Source: Rheinheimera sp. MM224 (GTDB lineage Bacteria; Pseudomonadota; Gammaproteobacteria; Enterobacterales; Alteromonadaceae). Taken from it: a DNA stretch of 64,000 bases. Location of the stretch: assembly GCF_947090785.1 (NCBI RefSeq), contig NZ_OX352320.1:3213001-3277000 (forward strand), written 5' to 3'. The notes under the pieces were generated by a model that was not told the DNA's origin, ran no database searches, and saw only the letters and a list, made by a program, of their open reading frames with translations. Below, piece by piece: positions 17,714 through 26,533 of this stretch. The translations under genes and the position numbers were made by a program. The stretch's first letter is position 1. Each line of letters starts with the position of its first letter.

Positions 17714-18106
17714 ATGCAATTTCCTGATGACGGCAACGGCGATATGCTACGTGCCTTAATGGACGCCGGAATAGATTTAAGCCAGCCTCTGGCGATTGAT
17801 TTTTATCTGGTATTTAAAAACAAAGACCAAGCAGAAAAAGCTATGGCGGCTTTAGTGGCATCCGAGCTGCAAGGTGAAGTGGAATTACACTTCAACGATC
17901 TGGAACAGTGGGAGCTGATTGTCAGCCAAACCATGGTGCCGGAGCATGCAGCAGTCACAGCACGTGAAGCTGAACTGGATAAGTTTGCCAAGAAATTCAG
18001 CGGCCACAATGATGGCTGGGGCGTGATGCAACATCAGGACGGCGATGACGATTTTGATGATGAACACGGCGACGATTGTGACCATGATTGTGGTCACCAG
18101 CATTAA
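17714..18106 (+). CDS. rraB: RraB family regulator of RNase E
   Basis: A 130-residue acidic protein of the RraB/DUF1260 type. It begins MQFPDDGNGDML, has the central FYLVFKNKDQAEKAMAAL strand-helix, and ends with NDGWGVMQ before an acidic tail, as in E. coli RraB (NDGWG versus YDGWG). RraB binds RNase E and dampens its activity. The tail is unusual: an Asp/His/Cys string with CDHDCGHQH, which could bind metal. A GTGGAGAG ribosome-binding region and an extended -10 promoter lie upstream. The YebC-family gene follows 31 bases later. Confidence 0.82.
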   Translation: MQFPDDGNGDMLRALMDAGIDLSQPLAIDFYLVFKNKDQAEKAMAALVASELQGEVELHFNDLEQWELIVSQTMVPEHAAVTAREAELDKFAKKFSGHNDGWGVMQHQDGDDDFDDEHGDDCDHDCGHQH

Positions 18107-18137
18107 TTTTTACTGATACAAATACGAGAGAGAAGCA

Positions 18138-18839
18138 ATGGGCGCTCAATGGAAAGTTAAACATAAGGCCGACGCCTCGGCTGCCAAAGGCCGTATTTTT
18201 ACTAAATTAGCCAAAGAGATCATGGTTGCAGCCCGTAACGGTGCCGACCCTGATATGAACTCTAAACTACGTGTTGCAGTTGAAGCGGCGAAAAAAGCGT
18301 CGATGCCACGTGATACTTTAGAGCGCGCCATCAAAAAAGGTGCTGGTTTACTGGACGGCCCAGCCAACTATGAAACTGTCGTTTATGAAGGTTTTGCGCC
18401 TCATCAGGTACCGGTCATTGTTGAATGTTTAACAGACAACAAAAACCGTTCAGCCCAGAGTATCCGCGTACTGTTCCGTAAAGGCCAGTTAGGCGGTTCA
18501 GGTTCAGTGTCATGGGACTTCAAATACTTAGGTGAAATTGTGGCTCACGCCGTGACACCTGATGCCGATTTAGAAGTAGCTGCTATTGAAGCTGGCGCAC
18601 AGGACTTTGAAGAAGGTGAAGAAGGCGACAGCGTATTCTTAACAGAACCTACAGATCTCGACGCCGTCAGCAAAGCATTGCCTGCTTTTGGTTTTAACGT
18701 CACTTCAGCCAAACTGGTGTATCGTCCAAATAACCCGGTAACTTTGGATGATGCAGCCCGCGCCGAAGTGGAAGCCTTTTTGGAAGCCATTGACGCTGAC
18801 GATGACGTACAACATGTGTATGTGGGTTTAGCGGGTTAA
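18138..18839 (+). CDS. YebC/PmpR family protein
   Basis: A 233-residue member of the YebC/TACO1 family. Visible marks are [20 protein letters not shown], then [38 protein letters not shown] and [22 protein letters not shown]. The MGAQWK start and the length point to the YeeN-like branch rather than to the canonical YebC that starts MAGHSKW. YebC proteins bind ribosomes to help at proline stretches and were earlier described as transcription factors. A strong ribosome-binding site (GAGAGAAG) precedes ATG 18138. A rho-independent terminator follows. Confidence 0.9.
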   Translation: MGAQWKVKHKADASAAKGRIFTKLAKEIMVAARNGADPDMNSKLRVAVEAAKKASMPRDTLERAIKKGAGLLDGPANYETVVYEGFAPHQVPVIVECLTDNKNRSAQSIRVLFRKGQLGGSGSVSWDFKYLGEIVAHAVTPDADLEVAAIEAGAQDFEEGEEGDSVFLTEPTDLDAVSKALPAFGFNVTSAKLVYRPNNPVTLDDAARAEVEAFLEAIDADDDVQHVYVGLAG

Positions 18840-18857
18840 TACTGCAAACTAAAGATG

Positions 18858-18883
18858 AAGGCGGCTGTGGCCGCCTTTGTTTT
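18858..18883 (+). terminator. Terminator after the YebC-family gene
   Basis: AAGGCGGC/GCCGCCTT with a 4-base loop TGTG, followed by TGTTTT. Confidence 0.85.
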
Positions 18884-18911
18884 ATCCAAATTTTGATACA
18901 TAGGTACTGCG

Positions 18912-19421
18912 ATGTTAATTATTAAAGTAGCCTCCGCCAATCCGGCCAAAATCAAAGCTGTTGCCTCTGCTTTTGCCGACCTGTTCCCCGATGAAAGCTT
19001 GGATGTGCAAGGAATTGCAGTACCCAGTGGTGTTGCCGACCAGCCGATGAGCAGTGATGAAACCTTATTAGGTGCGATGAACAGAGTGGCTGAACTGGCA
19101 GGGTTCGAGGCTGATTTTCGTGTCGCCATAGAAGCGGGTTTAGACGGTGATTTTACTTTTGCCTGGATGGTGATTGAACATCAGGGCAAGATTGGCAAAG
19201 CCCGCTCTGCCAGTTTAATGTTGCCGCCCGAGGCTTTGTCGCAATTGCAGCAAGGTAAAGAGTTGGGTGATGTGATGGATGCGATGTTTAATCAGCACAA
19301 TATCAAACAAAAAGGGGGAGCCATAGCCCTGCTGACTCAGCACAAACTCAGTCGCAGTTCTGTTTATCATCAGGCTTTAATTCTGGCGATGATCCCTTTT
19401 TTAAATCTTGATTTGTTTTAA
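18912..19421 (+). CDS. yjjX: Inosine/xanthosine triphosphatase, YjjX/DUF84 family
   Basis: A 169-residue house-cleaning NTPase. The N-terminus (IKVASANPAKIKAVASAF) is the family nucleotide-binding start. GVADQPMSSDETLLGAMNR follows with the typical P-x-S-x-x-E-T pattern, and the acidic FRVAIEAGLDG segment holds metal-binding residues. LGDVMDAMF and GGAIALLTQ near the end match DUF84. It hydrolyses ITP and XTP so that deaminated purines are not used in nucleic acids. It stands alone behind a terminator, with its own start at 18912. Confidence 0.88.
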   Translation: MLIIKVASANPAKIKAVASAFADLFPDESLDVQGIAVPSGVADQPMSSDETLLGAMNRVAELAGFEADFRVAIEAGLDGDFTFAWMVIEHQGKIGKARSASLMLPPEALSQLQQGKELGDVMDAMFNQHNIKQKGGAIALLTQHKLSRSSVYHQALILAMIPFLNLDLF

Positions 19422-19486
19422 ATCAGGTTGTCATACAGCTGATTCAGCCTTAGTGTAGAGTACAACTTAACATCAAGGAGAATCCA

Positions 19487-20035
19487 ATGTCCGGACTAAA
19501 AGTACTGGCCCTCTGTGGCAGCTTAAGAACTAAATCGACCAACAAAGCCCTGGTAGAGTATGCGATGGCCCATGCCCCCGAAGGTATGGACATTGAATTG
19601 GCAGATTTAACTGATTTGCCTTTTTATAATTCTGACCTCACAACCAAACCCGCAGCAGTTGAACGCTTGCTGGCACAATTCGCTAAAGCCGATGCCTTGC
19701 TGCTCGCTTGCCCTGAATACAACTACTCTATTGCGCCCGCTCTGAAAAATGCGCTCGACTGGGCATCCCGTGAACCCAACAATGCTTTAATGGCTGGTAA
19801 AGTGGCTGCTATTATGGGCTCAGGTGGCGGTATGGGGACTTCCAGAGCTCAATACCATTTACGTCAGGTTTGCGTATTTTTAGACTTGCATCTGGTGAAT
19901 AAACCCGAAGTATTCTGTAACGCTTTTGCCAATACCTTCGATGCAGAGGTTAAACTGACAGACGAGCGAATCCAAAGCCTTATAGTGCAGCAACTGGATG
20001 CTTTACAGCAATTGGCATTGCGCTTTAAAGACTAA
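19487..20035 (+). CDS. NAD(P)H-dependent FMN reductase
   Basis: A 182-residue flavodoxin-fold reductase. The FMN phosphate loop is LCGSLRTKSTNKAL at residues 10-23. The second flavin motif is ACPEYNYSIAPALKNALDW around residues 75-93, and MGSGGGMGTSRAQYHLRQV binds the cofactor further on. The family includes ChrR, YieF and azoreductase-like enzymes that reduce quinones, chromate or azo dyes with NAD(P)H. A perfect AAGGAG lies eight bases before ATG 19487. It is monocistronic with a hairpin terminator. Confidence 0.92.
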   Translation: MSGLKVLALCGSLRTKSTNKALVEYAMAHAPEGMDIELADLTDLPFYNSDLTTKPAAVERLLAQFAKADALLLACPEYNYSIAPALKNALDWASREPNNALMAGKVAAIMGSGGGMGTSRAQYHLRQVCVFLDLHLVNKPEVFCNAFANTFDAEVKLTDERIQSLIVQQLDALQQLALRFKD

Positions 20036-20061
20036 GCGCATCACAGTACCAAAGGTTAAAA

Positions 20062-20103
20062 AAAGCAGATAAAACAATAAAGTTGTTTTCATCTGCTTTC
20101 TTT
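20062..20103 (+). terminator. Long-stem terminator after the FMN reductase gene
   Basis: Arms AAAGCAGATAAAACAA and TTGTTTTCATCTGCTTT pair with one bulged base around a 5-base loop, followed by CTTTG. It separates the reductase from the diguanylate cyclase gene. Confidence 0.8.
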
Positions 20104-20182
20104 GTCAGAGTAAAGAACCTGATAAGAATATTACATTTTTTTACAAAGCCACCATCCGAAGTGGCAAGGACCTAGGTAGAGC

Positions 20183-21205
20183 TTGTTACAACGCTTAAAA
20201 AATGATTTCCACCTGTCAATGATTACTCTGGTTGGAGTGATAGCCAGTGGTACTTTATTGCCTTACGCTTTGTACCGTATCGCGACGGGGAATTATCTGG
20301 TTGGTGTAGTAGATTTGCTAATGATTGCCGTCAGTACCTTTTCAGTTCTGATGGCATGGCGTACTGGTGATACCGAAAAACCCGGCTTTTTAATGGCCGC
20401 CGTATTTTGTTTTGGCGCTGTGTTAGTGTGCATGAAGCTCGGGCAGGATGTACTGTTCTGGATTTACCCACTGATGGTGTTTATTTTCTTTTTAGTGGCG
20501 CCTATCAAAGCCTTATTGCTGCTGTTACTGATGGTCAGCGCTATTGTGTCGCTGCACTTTTCCGAACAGTCCGCTATTTTTGCCAACAGCTTTCAACTGC
20601 TGGCGTTTATTACCACAACTTTAATTACCAGTATTTTTGCTTATATTTTTGCTTACCGCACTCATCTGCAGCGTCAGGAATTACGGCGCTTAGCCACTAC
20701 AGATCCGCTGACTGGGGCCGCCACCCGGCATTCTCTGACCGATGAATTAACTTATGCTATCCAGCAACATCAACACAAAGGCGTGGTCAGTGGTTTAATG
20801 CTGCTGGACCTGGATCATTTCAAACGCATTAACGATAACTTTGGCCATCAGGTCGGCGATCAAATTTTGAGTCAGCTAGTGCCTTTGTTAAAACAAATGA
20901 TCCGCCAGCAGGATTCGGTGTTTCGTTATGGTGGCGAAGAGTTTGTACTGCTGATTAAAGAAATTCAGCTAGCTGATTTACATCGTTTAGCAGAAAAAAT
21001 CCGTCACGCAGTCTGGCATCAATTAGCCTTACCAGATGGTTCAGCTCTGACTACCTCTATTGGTATAGCGACAGTGCAGCACGCCAATGACTGGGAAAGC
21101 TGGTTACAAAATGCCGATATTGCGTTGTATCAGGCCAAACATCAGGGTCGGAATCAGGTGGTTATTGCGGCGCAGCCTGCAGAGCAAGCAACAACTCAGT
21201 CTTAG
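20183..21205 (+). CDS. Membrane diguanylate cyclase (GGDEF)
   Basis: A 340-residue protein with about six membrane helices in the first 165 residues and a GGDEF domain at about 175-330. The domain is intact: DPLTGAATRHS, LLDLDHFKRINDNFGHQVGD, RYGGEEFVLL, and TSIGIA. An RxxD inhibitory I-site (RQQD) sits five residues before GGEEF, so product inhibition is likely. It should make cyclic di-GMP in response to a membrane signal. The assigned start is TTG 20183 with AGGTAGAG upstream; ATG 20219 is an alternative. Confidence 0.9.
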   Translation: MLQRLKNDFHLSMITLVGVIASGTLLPYALYRIATGNYLVGVVDLLMIAVSTFSVLMAWRTGDTEKPGFLMAAVFCFGAVLVCMKLGQDVLFWIYPLMVFIFFLVAPIKALLLLLLMVSAIVSLHFSEQSAIFANSFQLLAFITTTLITSIFAYIFAYRTHLQRQELRRLATTDPLTGAATRHSLTDELTYAIQQHQHKGVVSGLMLLDLDHFKRINDNFGHQVGDQILSQLVPLLKQMIRQQDSVFRYGGEEFVLLIKEIQLADLHRLAEKIRHAVWHQLALPDGSALTTSIGIATVQHANDWESWLQNADIALYQAKHQGRNQVVIAAQPAEQATTQS

Positions 21206-21276
21206 ACTTAAGTCGAAGCGCCAAATACCGAACAATACTTTAAGCTGACTATCATCATTCAGTGCAGGTGTCTTTT

Positions 21277-21675
21277 ATGTTGTCTTTTATCATCAGCCGT
21301 TTTTTTGCTATTCAAATTTTGGTATTGCTGGCTTTGGCTTTAGCGAATTATTTCTCCGCCATCAAACTTGGTTTTATTCAGGATGTTTTGTTACTGCCCA
21401 CCCTGACTATTTTTCTGGTTTATCACTACTGTAAAAAACAAAATGCTTTTTTAAACACAGAGCAAAACCAAAAAGTGATTTATGCCCTGATTCTAAGTGA
21501 TGCGCTGATCCAGGCTGTTTTAACCTTCAGTAGCCCACAGGGCATTATTGCAGCACAGCACTTTACCAACGCCGCTTTAACTTATGCCGCAGTCATGGTC
21601 TTTCATAGCCTGATGATTTATTTTGCAGTGGGCTACAGCAAAACCTTATTTGAAAAACGCCAGGCGTTGAGCTAA
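21277..21675 (+). CDS. Hypothetical membrane protein
   Basis: A 132-residue protein with four predicted helices (around residues 2-25, 34-50, 67-83 and 96-118). No recognised motif. ATG 21277 (MLSFIISRFF) is preferred to GTG 21262. It lies about 70 bases after the diguanylate cyclase gene on the same strand, without an obvious terminator between, so co-transcription is possible. Function unknown. Confidence 0.65.
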   Translation: MLSFIISRFFAIQILVLLALALANYFSAIKLGFIQDVLLLPTLTIFLVYHYCKKQNAFLNTEQNQKVIYALILSDALIQAVLTFSSPQGIIAAQHFTNAALTYAAVMVFHSLMIYFAVGYSKTLFEKRQALS

Positions 21676-21693
21676 TAGCTAAAACCAGCCATG

Positions 21694-22281
21694 TCAACAA
21701 TCCCTCTCACAAGGACGGCCATCGTTGTCACCATCAATCAACACATTAGGGCAGTTTTTTAAATAAAACCTGGCCTCGTCACAGGAGCTCATTTCAGAAC
21801 AGTGTTGCTTACCTTCACACTGAAATTGCGGGTTTTGTTGTGCTTGTATGGGTGGCCACACCGGATTTTCTAATGAAGCAGTAGTACTTTGCTCGTCATC
21901 AGTTTCAACTAACCCTGCAACTGCTGGCGAAGCTGCCTCTGCATTGAACAAATGCATCGATTGATAACCAAGCCAGGCGAGAATAGAAAAAGTCACCACT
22001 ACAGATAACAACTGCTGGAATGGCAAAGATGACAAAGCTGGTTTTTTCACTGCAGGGGCTGGAGCAAAATGCTGACCTGCTCTGTACGCTGATACAGCTT
22101 TAGGCATACCTTGTGGGTCGACTTCAATCTGAAAGAAAATGCAGTCACCGTCTTGCAGCTTCTCAGGTTTTTTGCGAAAACCACTGCTGCTGATACGAAT
22201 ATCCGGTCCTGCTTTATCCTGCTGAATAAAGCCACTGCCTTTGCTGGGGTTCCAGTCTCTTAACTTTCCCTGATGTAACAT
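21694..22281 (-). CDS. Cold-shock domain/transmembrane/excalibur fusion protein
   Basis: A 195-residue protein in three parts. Residues 1-65 are a cold-shock OB fold (GKLRDWNPSKGSGFIQQD, then ISSSGFRKK and GDCIFFQIEVD). A single membrane helix sits at about 90-110 (LLSVVVTFSILAWLGYQ). The last 40 residues are an excalibur-type calcium-binding domain (CEGKQHCSEMSSCDEA, then FYLKNCP and DGDNDGRPCERDC). The topology puts the nucleic-acid-binding part in the cytoplasm and the calcium site in the periplasm. Function unknown. ATG 22281 is followed directly by the family-typical start. Confidence 0.85.
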   Translation of the reverse strand: MLHQGKLRDWNPSKGSGFIQQDKAGPDIRISSSGFRKKPEKLQDGDCIFFQIEVDPQGMPKAVSAYRAGQHFAPAPAVKKPALSSLPFQQLLSVVVTFSILAWLGYQSMHLFNAEAASPAVAGLVETDDEQSTTASLENPVWPPIQAQQNPQFQCEGKQHCSEMSSCDEARFYLKNCPNVLIDGDNDGRPCERDC

Positions 22282-22350
22282 CTCAACGTCCTGTTGTATC
22301 TATTTTAAAAACACCTTATTTAACCTAAATCACATTTGTTTTACAAGCAT

Positions 22351-22384
22351 AAAAAAAGGCCACCTTTTGCAAAGCAGCCCTTTT
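22351..22384 (-). terminator. Possible terminator after ahpF
   Basis: On the minus strand AAAAGGGC pairs imperfectly with GGCCTTTTTTT, leaving seven Ts at the end. The stem is imperfect, so this is a moderate call. Confidence 0.4.
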
Positions 22385-22399
22385 AAGCAGAATGAACTA

Positions 22400-23944
22400 T
22401 TAATTACGGATCAGATAGTCAAAAGCACCTAAAGCCGCTGTTGCACCACTGCCCATCGCAATAATAATTTGCTTGAATGGTGTATTAGTCGCGTCACCTG
22501 CGGCAAACACGCCTTTTAATGACGTCTGGCCGTGGCTGTCGACGATGATTTCACCACGTGGTGTTAACTCCACAGCACCACGTAACCACTCAGTATTTGG
22601 TACTAAACCAATCTGTACAAAGATACCGGCCAGTTCAACAGTTTTGCTTTCGCCGTTGGTACGGTCAGTGTACTGTAAGCCAACAACTCGCTGACCATCA
22701 CCCAACACTTCTGTCGTTTGCGCTTGAGTGATAATAGTGATGTTGCCCATAGACTGCGCTTTTTTGATAAGCACTGCATCTGCACGTAATGTGCTGTCAA
22801 ATTCCAGCACTGTGACATGCTGAACTATACCCGCTAAGTCGATAGCCGCTTCAATACCAGAGTTACCACCACCAATCACTGCTACTTTTTTGCCTTTAAA
22901 CAAAGGACCATCACAGTGTGGGCAATACGCTACACCCTTGCCACGGTATTCTTTTTCACCAGGCACGTTCATCTCTCTCCAACGGGCGCCAGGAGATAGA
23001 ACTATGCTTTTACTTTTCAGCACAGCGCCGTTTTCAAGCGTGATTTCAAACAAGTCGTTTTTGCCCAGTTTCACTGCTTTTTGGCTATTCATAATGTCCA
23101 CTTCGTAATGACGAACGTGAGACTCTAAGTTAGCCACCAGTTTTGGACCTTCAGTTTCTTTGACAGAAATAAAGTTCTCAATACCTACAGTATCAGCAAC
23201 CTGGCCACCAAAACGCTCGGCAACAATACCTGTGTTCAGGCCTTTACGGGCGGCATAAATAGCAGCTGCAGAACCTGCAGGGCCACCACCCACAATCAGC
23301 ATGTCGAAGTTGTCTTTGGTTTTCAAAGCTTCAGCTTGACGAGCCGCAGCACCGCTGTCGACTTTGTTCAGAATATTGGTCAGGGTAATAGCGCCCTGAG
23401 AGAACTGCTGACCATTTAAATACACTGTAGGTACTGCCATGATATTACGTTTGCTGACTTCATCAGGGAATACAGCACCGTCAATCATGGTGGTTTTAAT
23501 GCTTGGGTTAACAGCCGCCATTAAATTCAGTGCCTGAACAACTTCAGGACAAGTCTGACAGCTTAAAGATACAAACACTTCAAAGTTAAATTCACCTTGT
23601 AAAGAAGCAATTTGCTCCAGCACAGCAACTTCTTCTTTAATGGTGTGGCCACCTGAATGCAACAAAGCCAGCACCAGAGAGGTAAACTCGTGGCCCATAG
23701 GCACACCAGCAAAACGAATTTGAGTGTTCTTCGCAGTAGAGCGCACCAACATAGATGGCTTTAATACTGCAGGGTCTGTCTCATCTTTTAAATGGATCAG
23801 CGAACTTAAACCGGCGATATCTTCGGCCAGACTCTTTAACTCGGCTGCTTTATCGCTGCCGTCTAACGCAACTACCAGCTCCACCGGGCTTTTCAGGTTT
23901 TGCAAATAGGTTTTTAATTGGTTCTTTAGGTTAGTATCTAACAT
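22400..23944 (-). CDS. ahpF: Alkyl hydroperoxide reductase subunit F
   Basis: A 514-residue flavoprotein disulfide reductase. The N-terminal double thioredoxin-like domain holds the redox pair [14 protein letters not shown]. The FAD-binding [17 protein letters not shown] starts near residue 215, the thioredoxin-reductase-like active site is [13 protein letters not shown], and the NAD(P)H-binding [17 protein letters not shown] follows. [20 protein letters not shown] closes the fold. It reduces AhpC with NADH. ATG 23944 has AGGGG upstream and gives the usual [10 protein letters not shown] start, removing a 34-residue false extension. It lies 160 bases downstream of ahpC. Confidence 0.96.
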   Translation of the reverse strand: MLDTNLKNQLKTYLQNLKSPVELVVALDGSDKAAELKSLAEDIAGLSSLIHLKDETDPAVLKPSMLVRSTAKNTQIRFAGVPMGHEFTSLVLALLHSGGHTIKEEVAVLEQIASLQGEFNFEVFVSLSCQTCPEVVQALNLMAAVNPSIKTTMIDGAVFPDEVSKRNIMAVPTVYLNGQQFSQGAITLTNILNKVDSGAAARQAEALKTKDNFDMLIVGGGPAGSAAAIYAARKGLNTGIVAERFGGQVADTVGIENFISVKETEGPKLVANLESHVRHYEVDIMNSQKAVKLGKNDLFEITLENGAVLKSKSIVLSPGARWREMNVPGEKEYRGKGVAYCPHCDGPLFKGKKVAVIGGGNSGIEAAIDLAGIVQHVTVLEFDSTLRADAVLIKKAQSMGNITIITQAQTTEVLGDGQRVVGLQYTDRTNGESKTVELAGIFVQIGLVPNTEWLRGAVELTPRGEIIVDSHGQTSLKGVFAAGDATNTPFKQIIIAMGSGATAALGAFDYLIRN

Positions 23945-24106
23945 ATTTGGCCCCTTTCTTATAGCCACAGTCACGGCCACCTTCAGGTGGATTGCCACTG
24001 CCCTTTTGGACAAAGCTTCGCCGTACCAGTAAATTCTGGTGAGCAAAACTCACAAATTTATTTTAAATAGGGGCTGAGAACTCAGCCCCTGCAGTCTTAA
24101 TCAGAC

Positions 24107-24673
24107 TTAGATTTTACCAACCAGGTCTAAAGATGGAGCTAAAGTCGCTTCACCCGGAGTCCATTTAGCTGGACATACTTCACCGTCGTGGTTTGCTACG
24201 TATTGTGCAGCCTGAACTTTACGGAACAGTTCTGCAGCGCTACGGCCGATACCTAAGTCGTGAATTTCAGCAACTTTGATTTCGCCTTGTGGGTTGATTA
24301 CGAAAGTACCACGTAAAGCTAAACCTTCTTCCTCGATCATCACACCGAAGTTACGAGTGATAGTACCTGTTGGGTCACCGATCATTGGGTAGTTGATTTT
24401 TTTGATAGTGTCAGAAGCATCGTGCCACGCTTTGTGAGTGAAATGCGTGTCAGTAGATACTGAGTAAACTTCAACACCGATTTCCTGGAACTTAGGATAG
24501 AAATCAGCCAGATCGCCTAATTCAGTTGGGCAAACGAAAGTGAAGTCAGCTGGGTAGAACACTACTACTGACCATTTGCCTGCCAGATCCTGTTCAGTCA
24601 CTGGAACAAATTTACCGTGATGGAAGGCAGTCGCTTTAAATGGCTTGATGGTGCTGTTGATAATTGAAGACAT
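24107..24673 (-). CDS. ahpC: Alkyl hydroperoxide reductase subunit C (peroxiredoxin)
   Basis: A 188-residue typical 2-Cys peroxiredoxin, almost exactly the length of E. coli AhpC. The peroxidatic cysteine is in [12 protein letters not shown] near residue 48, and the resolving cysteine is in [12 protein letters not shown] near residue 167. It reduces hydrogen peroxide and organic peroxides and is recycled by AhpF, encoded next. ATG 24673 with GGAG seven bases upstream sets the start ([14 protein letters not shown]). The smooth codon use suggests high expression. OxyR control would be usual, but I could not see a convincing OxyR box. Confidence 0.97.
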   Translation of the reverse strand: MSSIINSTIKPFKATAFHHGKFVPVTEQDLAGKWSVVVFYPADFTFVCPTELGDLADFYPKFQEIGVEVYSVSTDTHFTHKAWHDASDTIKKINYPMIGDPTGTITRNFGVMIEEEGLALRGTFVINPQGEIKVAEIHDLGIGRSAAELFRKVQAAQYVANHDGEVCPAKWTPGEATLAPSLDLVGKI

Positions 24674-24719
24674 TGTCTTACTCCATGTTGGTTGGTTATT
24701 AAAATTGAACTCGCTTCGA

Positions 24720-24742
24720 TGGAACAAAGAATAACTGTTCCA
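24720..24742 (-). promoter_or_regulatory. Inverted repeat in the ahpC leader
   Basis: Seven-base arms TGGAACA/TGTTCCA flank a 9-base spacer, 47 bases upstream of the ahpC start. It could be an operator or a leader hairpin. It does not match the OxyR ATAG-N7-CTAT pattern. Confidence 0.3.
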
Positions 24743-24909
24743 GACGATTTGAGATAACGAATTAAATCTATAAACTTAATCTGTTTTTGTGATTGGAAAA
24801 TACAGTTATTTATCTGTTTTTCCACTTTATTCTACAGTGCCACTATGACAACACTAAAAACATACAGTTCTGAGCTGCACTCTCTCTTTGCTAACGAGTA
24901 CCACAAAAA

Positions 24910-25584
24910 ATGCAAAGAATGACTATGCTCAATAAGTCAGTGTTGAAATGGGGGCATAAATTGAAACTTCAAGCAGCGAAAGTCCTGACAACTGGTGTTT
25001 TTTTAGCGGTGGCGACTGCCGTGGTTGCTGATGATCCACCCGTGTATCGTTACCAGCAAGCCAATGGTGTAACAGCTTTTTCTGACAGAGCACCAAAAAA
25101 CAGGCCTTATCAGTTGGTTCGCTTTGACTGTTTCGCCTGTGACCTGCAAAGCACTGTGAACTGGCACAATACGCCATTGTTTTTACAGAAGTATCAGCAG
25201 GAAATAACCACAGCGGCGCAACACCATCAACTAGACCCTGCTTTATTAAGAGCGGTGATCCATGCTGAATCCGCTTTTAATCCTAAAGCATTATCCAAAA
25301 GTGGTGCTGCAGGTTTAATGCAGTTGATGCCAGATACAGCGACAGAAGTGGGTGTACAAAACGTCTGGCACCAGCAGCAGAATATTCAGGGTGGTGCATC
25401 TTACCTGTCCTCTTTACTCAAACGTTATAAAGGCGATATTAAACTGGCAATGGCGGCTTATAACGCTGGGCCCGGGGCTGTAGATAAACATCAGGGTATC
25501 CCACCTTACGCTGAAACTCAGACTTATGTAGAGCGGGTTCAACTGTTATTCTCGCGTTACCAAAAAGCCGTATACAGTTCCTGA
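24910..25584 (+). CDS. Lytic transglycosylase, SLT family
   Basis: A 224-residue exported enzyme. A basic N-terminus is followed by a hydrophobic segment (VLTTGVFLAVATAVVAD). A DUF4124-like beta stretch (YRYQQANGVTAFSDRAP) precedes the SLT domain at about residues 95-220. The catalytic glutamate is in VIHAESAFNPKALSKSGAAG, followed by LMQLMPDTA and AMAAYNAGPGAV. It cleaves peptidoglycan glycan strands to 1,6-anhydro ends in the periplasm. Three clustered ATGs (24910, 24919, 24925) make the exact start uncertain. It is divergent from ahpC. Confidence 0.9.
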   Translation: MQRMTMLNKSVLKWGHKLKLQAAKVLTTGVFLAVATAVVADDPPVYRYQQANGVTAFSDRAPKNRPYQLVRFDCFACDLQSTVNWHNTPLFLQKYQQEITTAAQHHQLDPALLRAVIHAESAFNPKALSKSGAAGLMQLMPDTATEVGVQNVWHQQQNIQGGASYLSSLLKRYKGDIKLAMAAYNAGPGAVDKHQGIPPYAETQTYVERVQLLFSRYQKAVYSS

Positions 25585-25719
25585 AACATTTAAAGGCAAA
25601 GAGTAACAATTTATAAGCCTTTGTTTTTAAATAATTTTAACTCCTGCCGTTCTTTTGCAATTCCTCAGCACAACAGGCAGACTAGCAGCACTATTAAGGA
25701 GTTGCTTTAAGGACCTGTT

Positions 25720-26484
25720 ATGAAAAAATTGATTGCTGTCTGTATTCCGACATTATTACTCAGTGCTTGTGTTATTCACGTAGGCAATAGTTCTGCGGCT
25801 GAAGATCTAAAACACGAACAACTCCATTTGCAGTTAAGTGCCGCTGATTTGACTGAATTAAAAGCTGAAACTGAAGCAGGCGACCTGAAAATTATCGGTA
25901 TCAAAGGCTTAACCCAAATTGAGGTGGTTGCGGATTTGTATTCCAGCGAAGACAAACCTTTTACTTTGTCACTGGAAAAACAAGGCTCAGCTGCTGTGCT
26001 TAAAGCTGTCGGCGGGTCCTGTATTGGTATGTGTACTGGTTCTTCTGCTTATGCAGATCTGGTTGTCAAAGTGCCGGCTGAACTGGCATTGGCGCTGGAA
26101 GACGGTTCAGGTGATATCAGTATTGAAGGCTTAAGCTCAGATTTGGTGATTGAAGATGGCTCGGGCAATTTAACAGTACAAGGTGGCCGTAATCTGGTAC
26201 TGGAAGATGGTTCAGGTAATGTCAGTCTGACCCAGCTAAGTGGCAACCTTACTGTGGAAGATGGCTCAGGCGATCTGTTGATTCAGCAGGTTGCAGGCAC
26301 TGTGCTGGCGGAGGATGGCTCGGGTGACACAGATATTCAGCAGGTAAAAGGCATGGTCAGTGTCAGTGATGGCTCTGGCGATATCCGCGTGCAACAAGCG
26401 GGTGGTTTTACTTTATTGGACGATGGTTCAGGCGAACTCAAAATTGACCAGATCAATGGCCCTGTCAGCTTAAACAAAGACTAA
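25720..26484 (+). CDS. DUF4097-type repeat lipoprotein
   Basis: A 254-residue lipoprotein (lipobox LLLSAC). Residues about 125-245 carry seven repeats of 17-18 residues, each starting DGSG (EDGSGDISIEG, EDGSGNLTVQG and so on). This is the pattern of a right-handed beta-helix of the DUF4097 adhesin-like family. A cysteine pair (GGSCIGMCTGS) precedes the repeats. It is expected to sit in the outer membrane; its role is unknown. A good AAGGACCTGTT site lies before ATG 25720. A strong bidirectional terminator follows. Confidence 0.85.
   Translation: MKKLIAVCIPTLLLSACVIHVGNSSAAEDLKHEQLHLQLSAADLTELKAETEAGDLKIIGIKGLTQIEVVADLYSSEDKPFTLSLEKQGSAAVLKAVGGSCIGMCTGSSAYADLVVKVPAELALALEDGSGDISIEGLSSDLVIEDGSGNLTVQGGRNLVLEDGSGNVSLTQLSGNLTVEDGSGDLLIQQVAGTVLAEDGSGDTDIQQVKGMVSVSDGSGDIRVQQAGGFTLLDDGSGELKIDQINGPVSLNKD
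26101..26450 (+). repeat. Seven tandem 51-54-bp coding repeats (DGSG units)
   Basis: GAnGGnTCnGG recurs with 54-base spacing (one interval is 51 bases) inside the DUF4097-type gene. The DNA has diverged between units while the protein motif is kept, which indicates old duplications under selection. Confidence 0.8.
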
Positions 26485-26493
26485 ACTACAGGA

Positions 26494-26533
26494 AAAAAAG
26501 TCAAAGCTTAGCCATGCTGGCTTTGACTTTTTT
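26494..26533. terminator. Bidirectional terminator between convergent genes
   Basis: A perfect 14-base stem, AAAAAAGTCAAAGC with GCTTTGACTTTTTT, and a 12-base loop. The stop codon of the minus-strand YjdF-like gene lies in the loop. Confidence 0.92.

Noticed and set aside
24674..24909. OxyR site upstream of ahpC
   Set aside because: I looked for ATAG-N7-CTAT spacing on both strands and found only scattered half matches.
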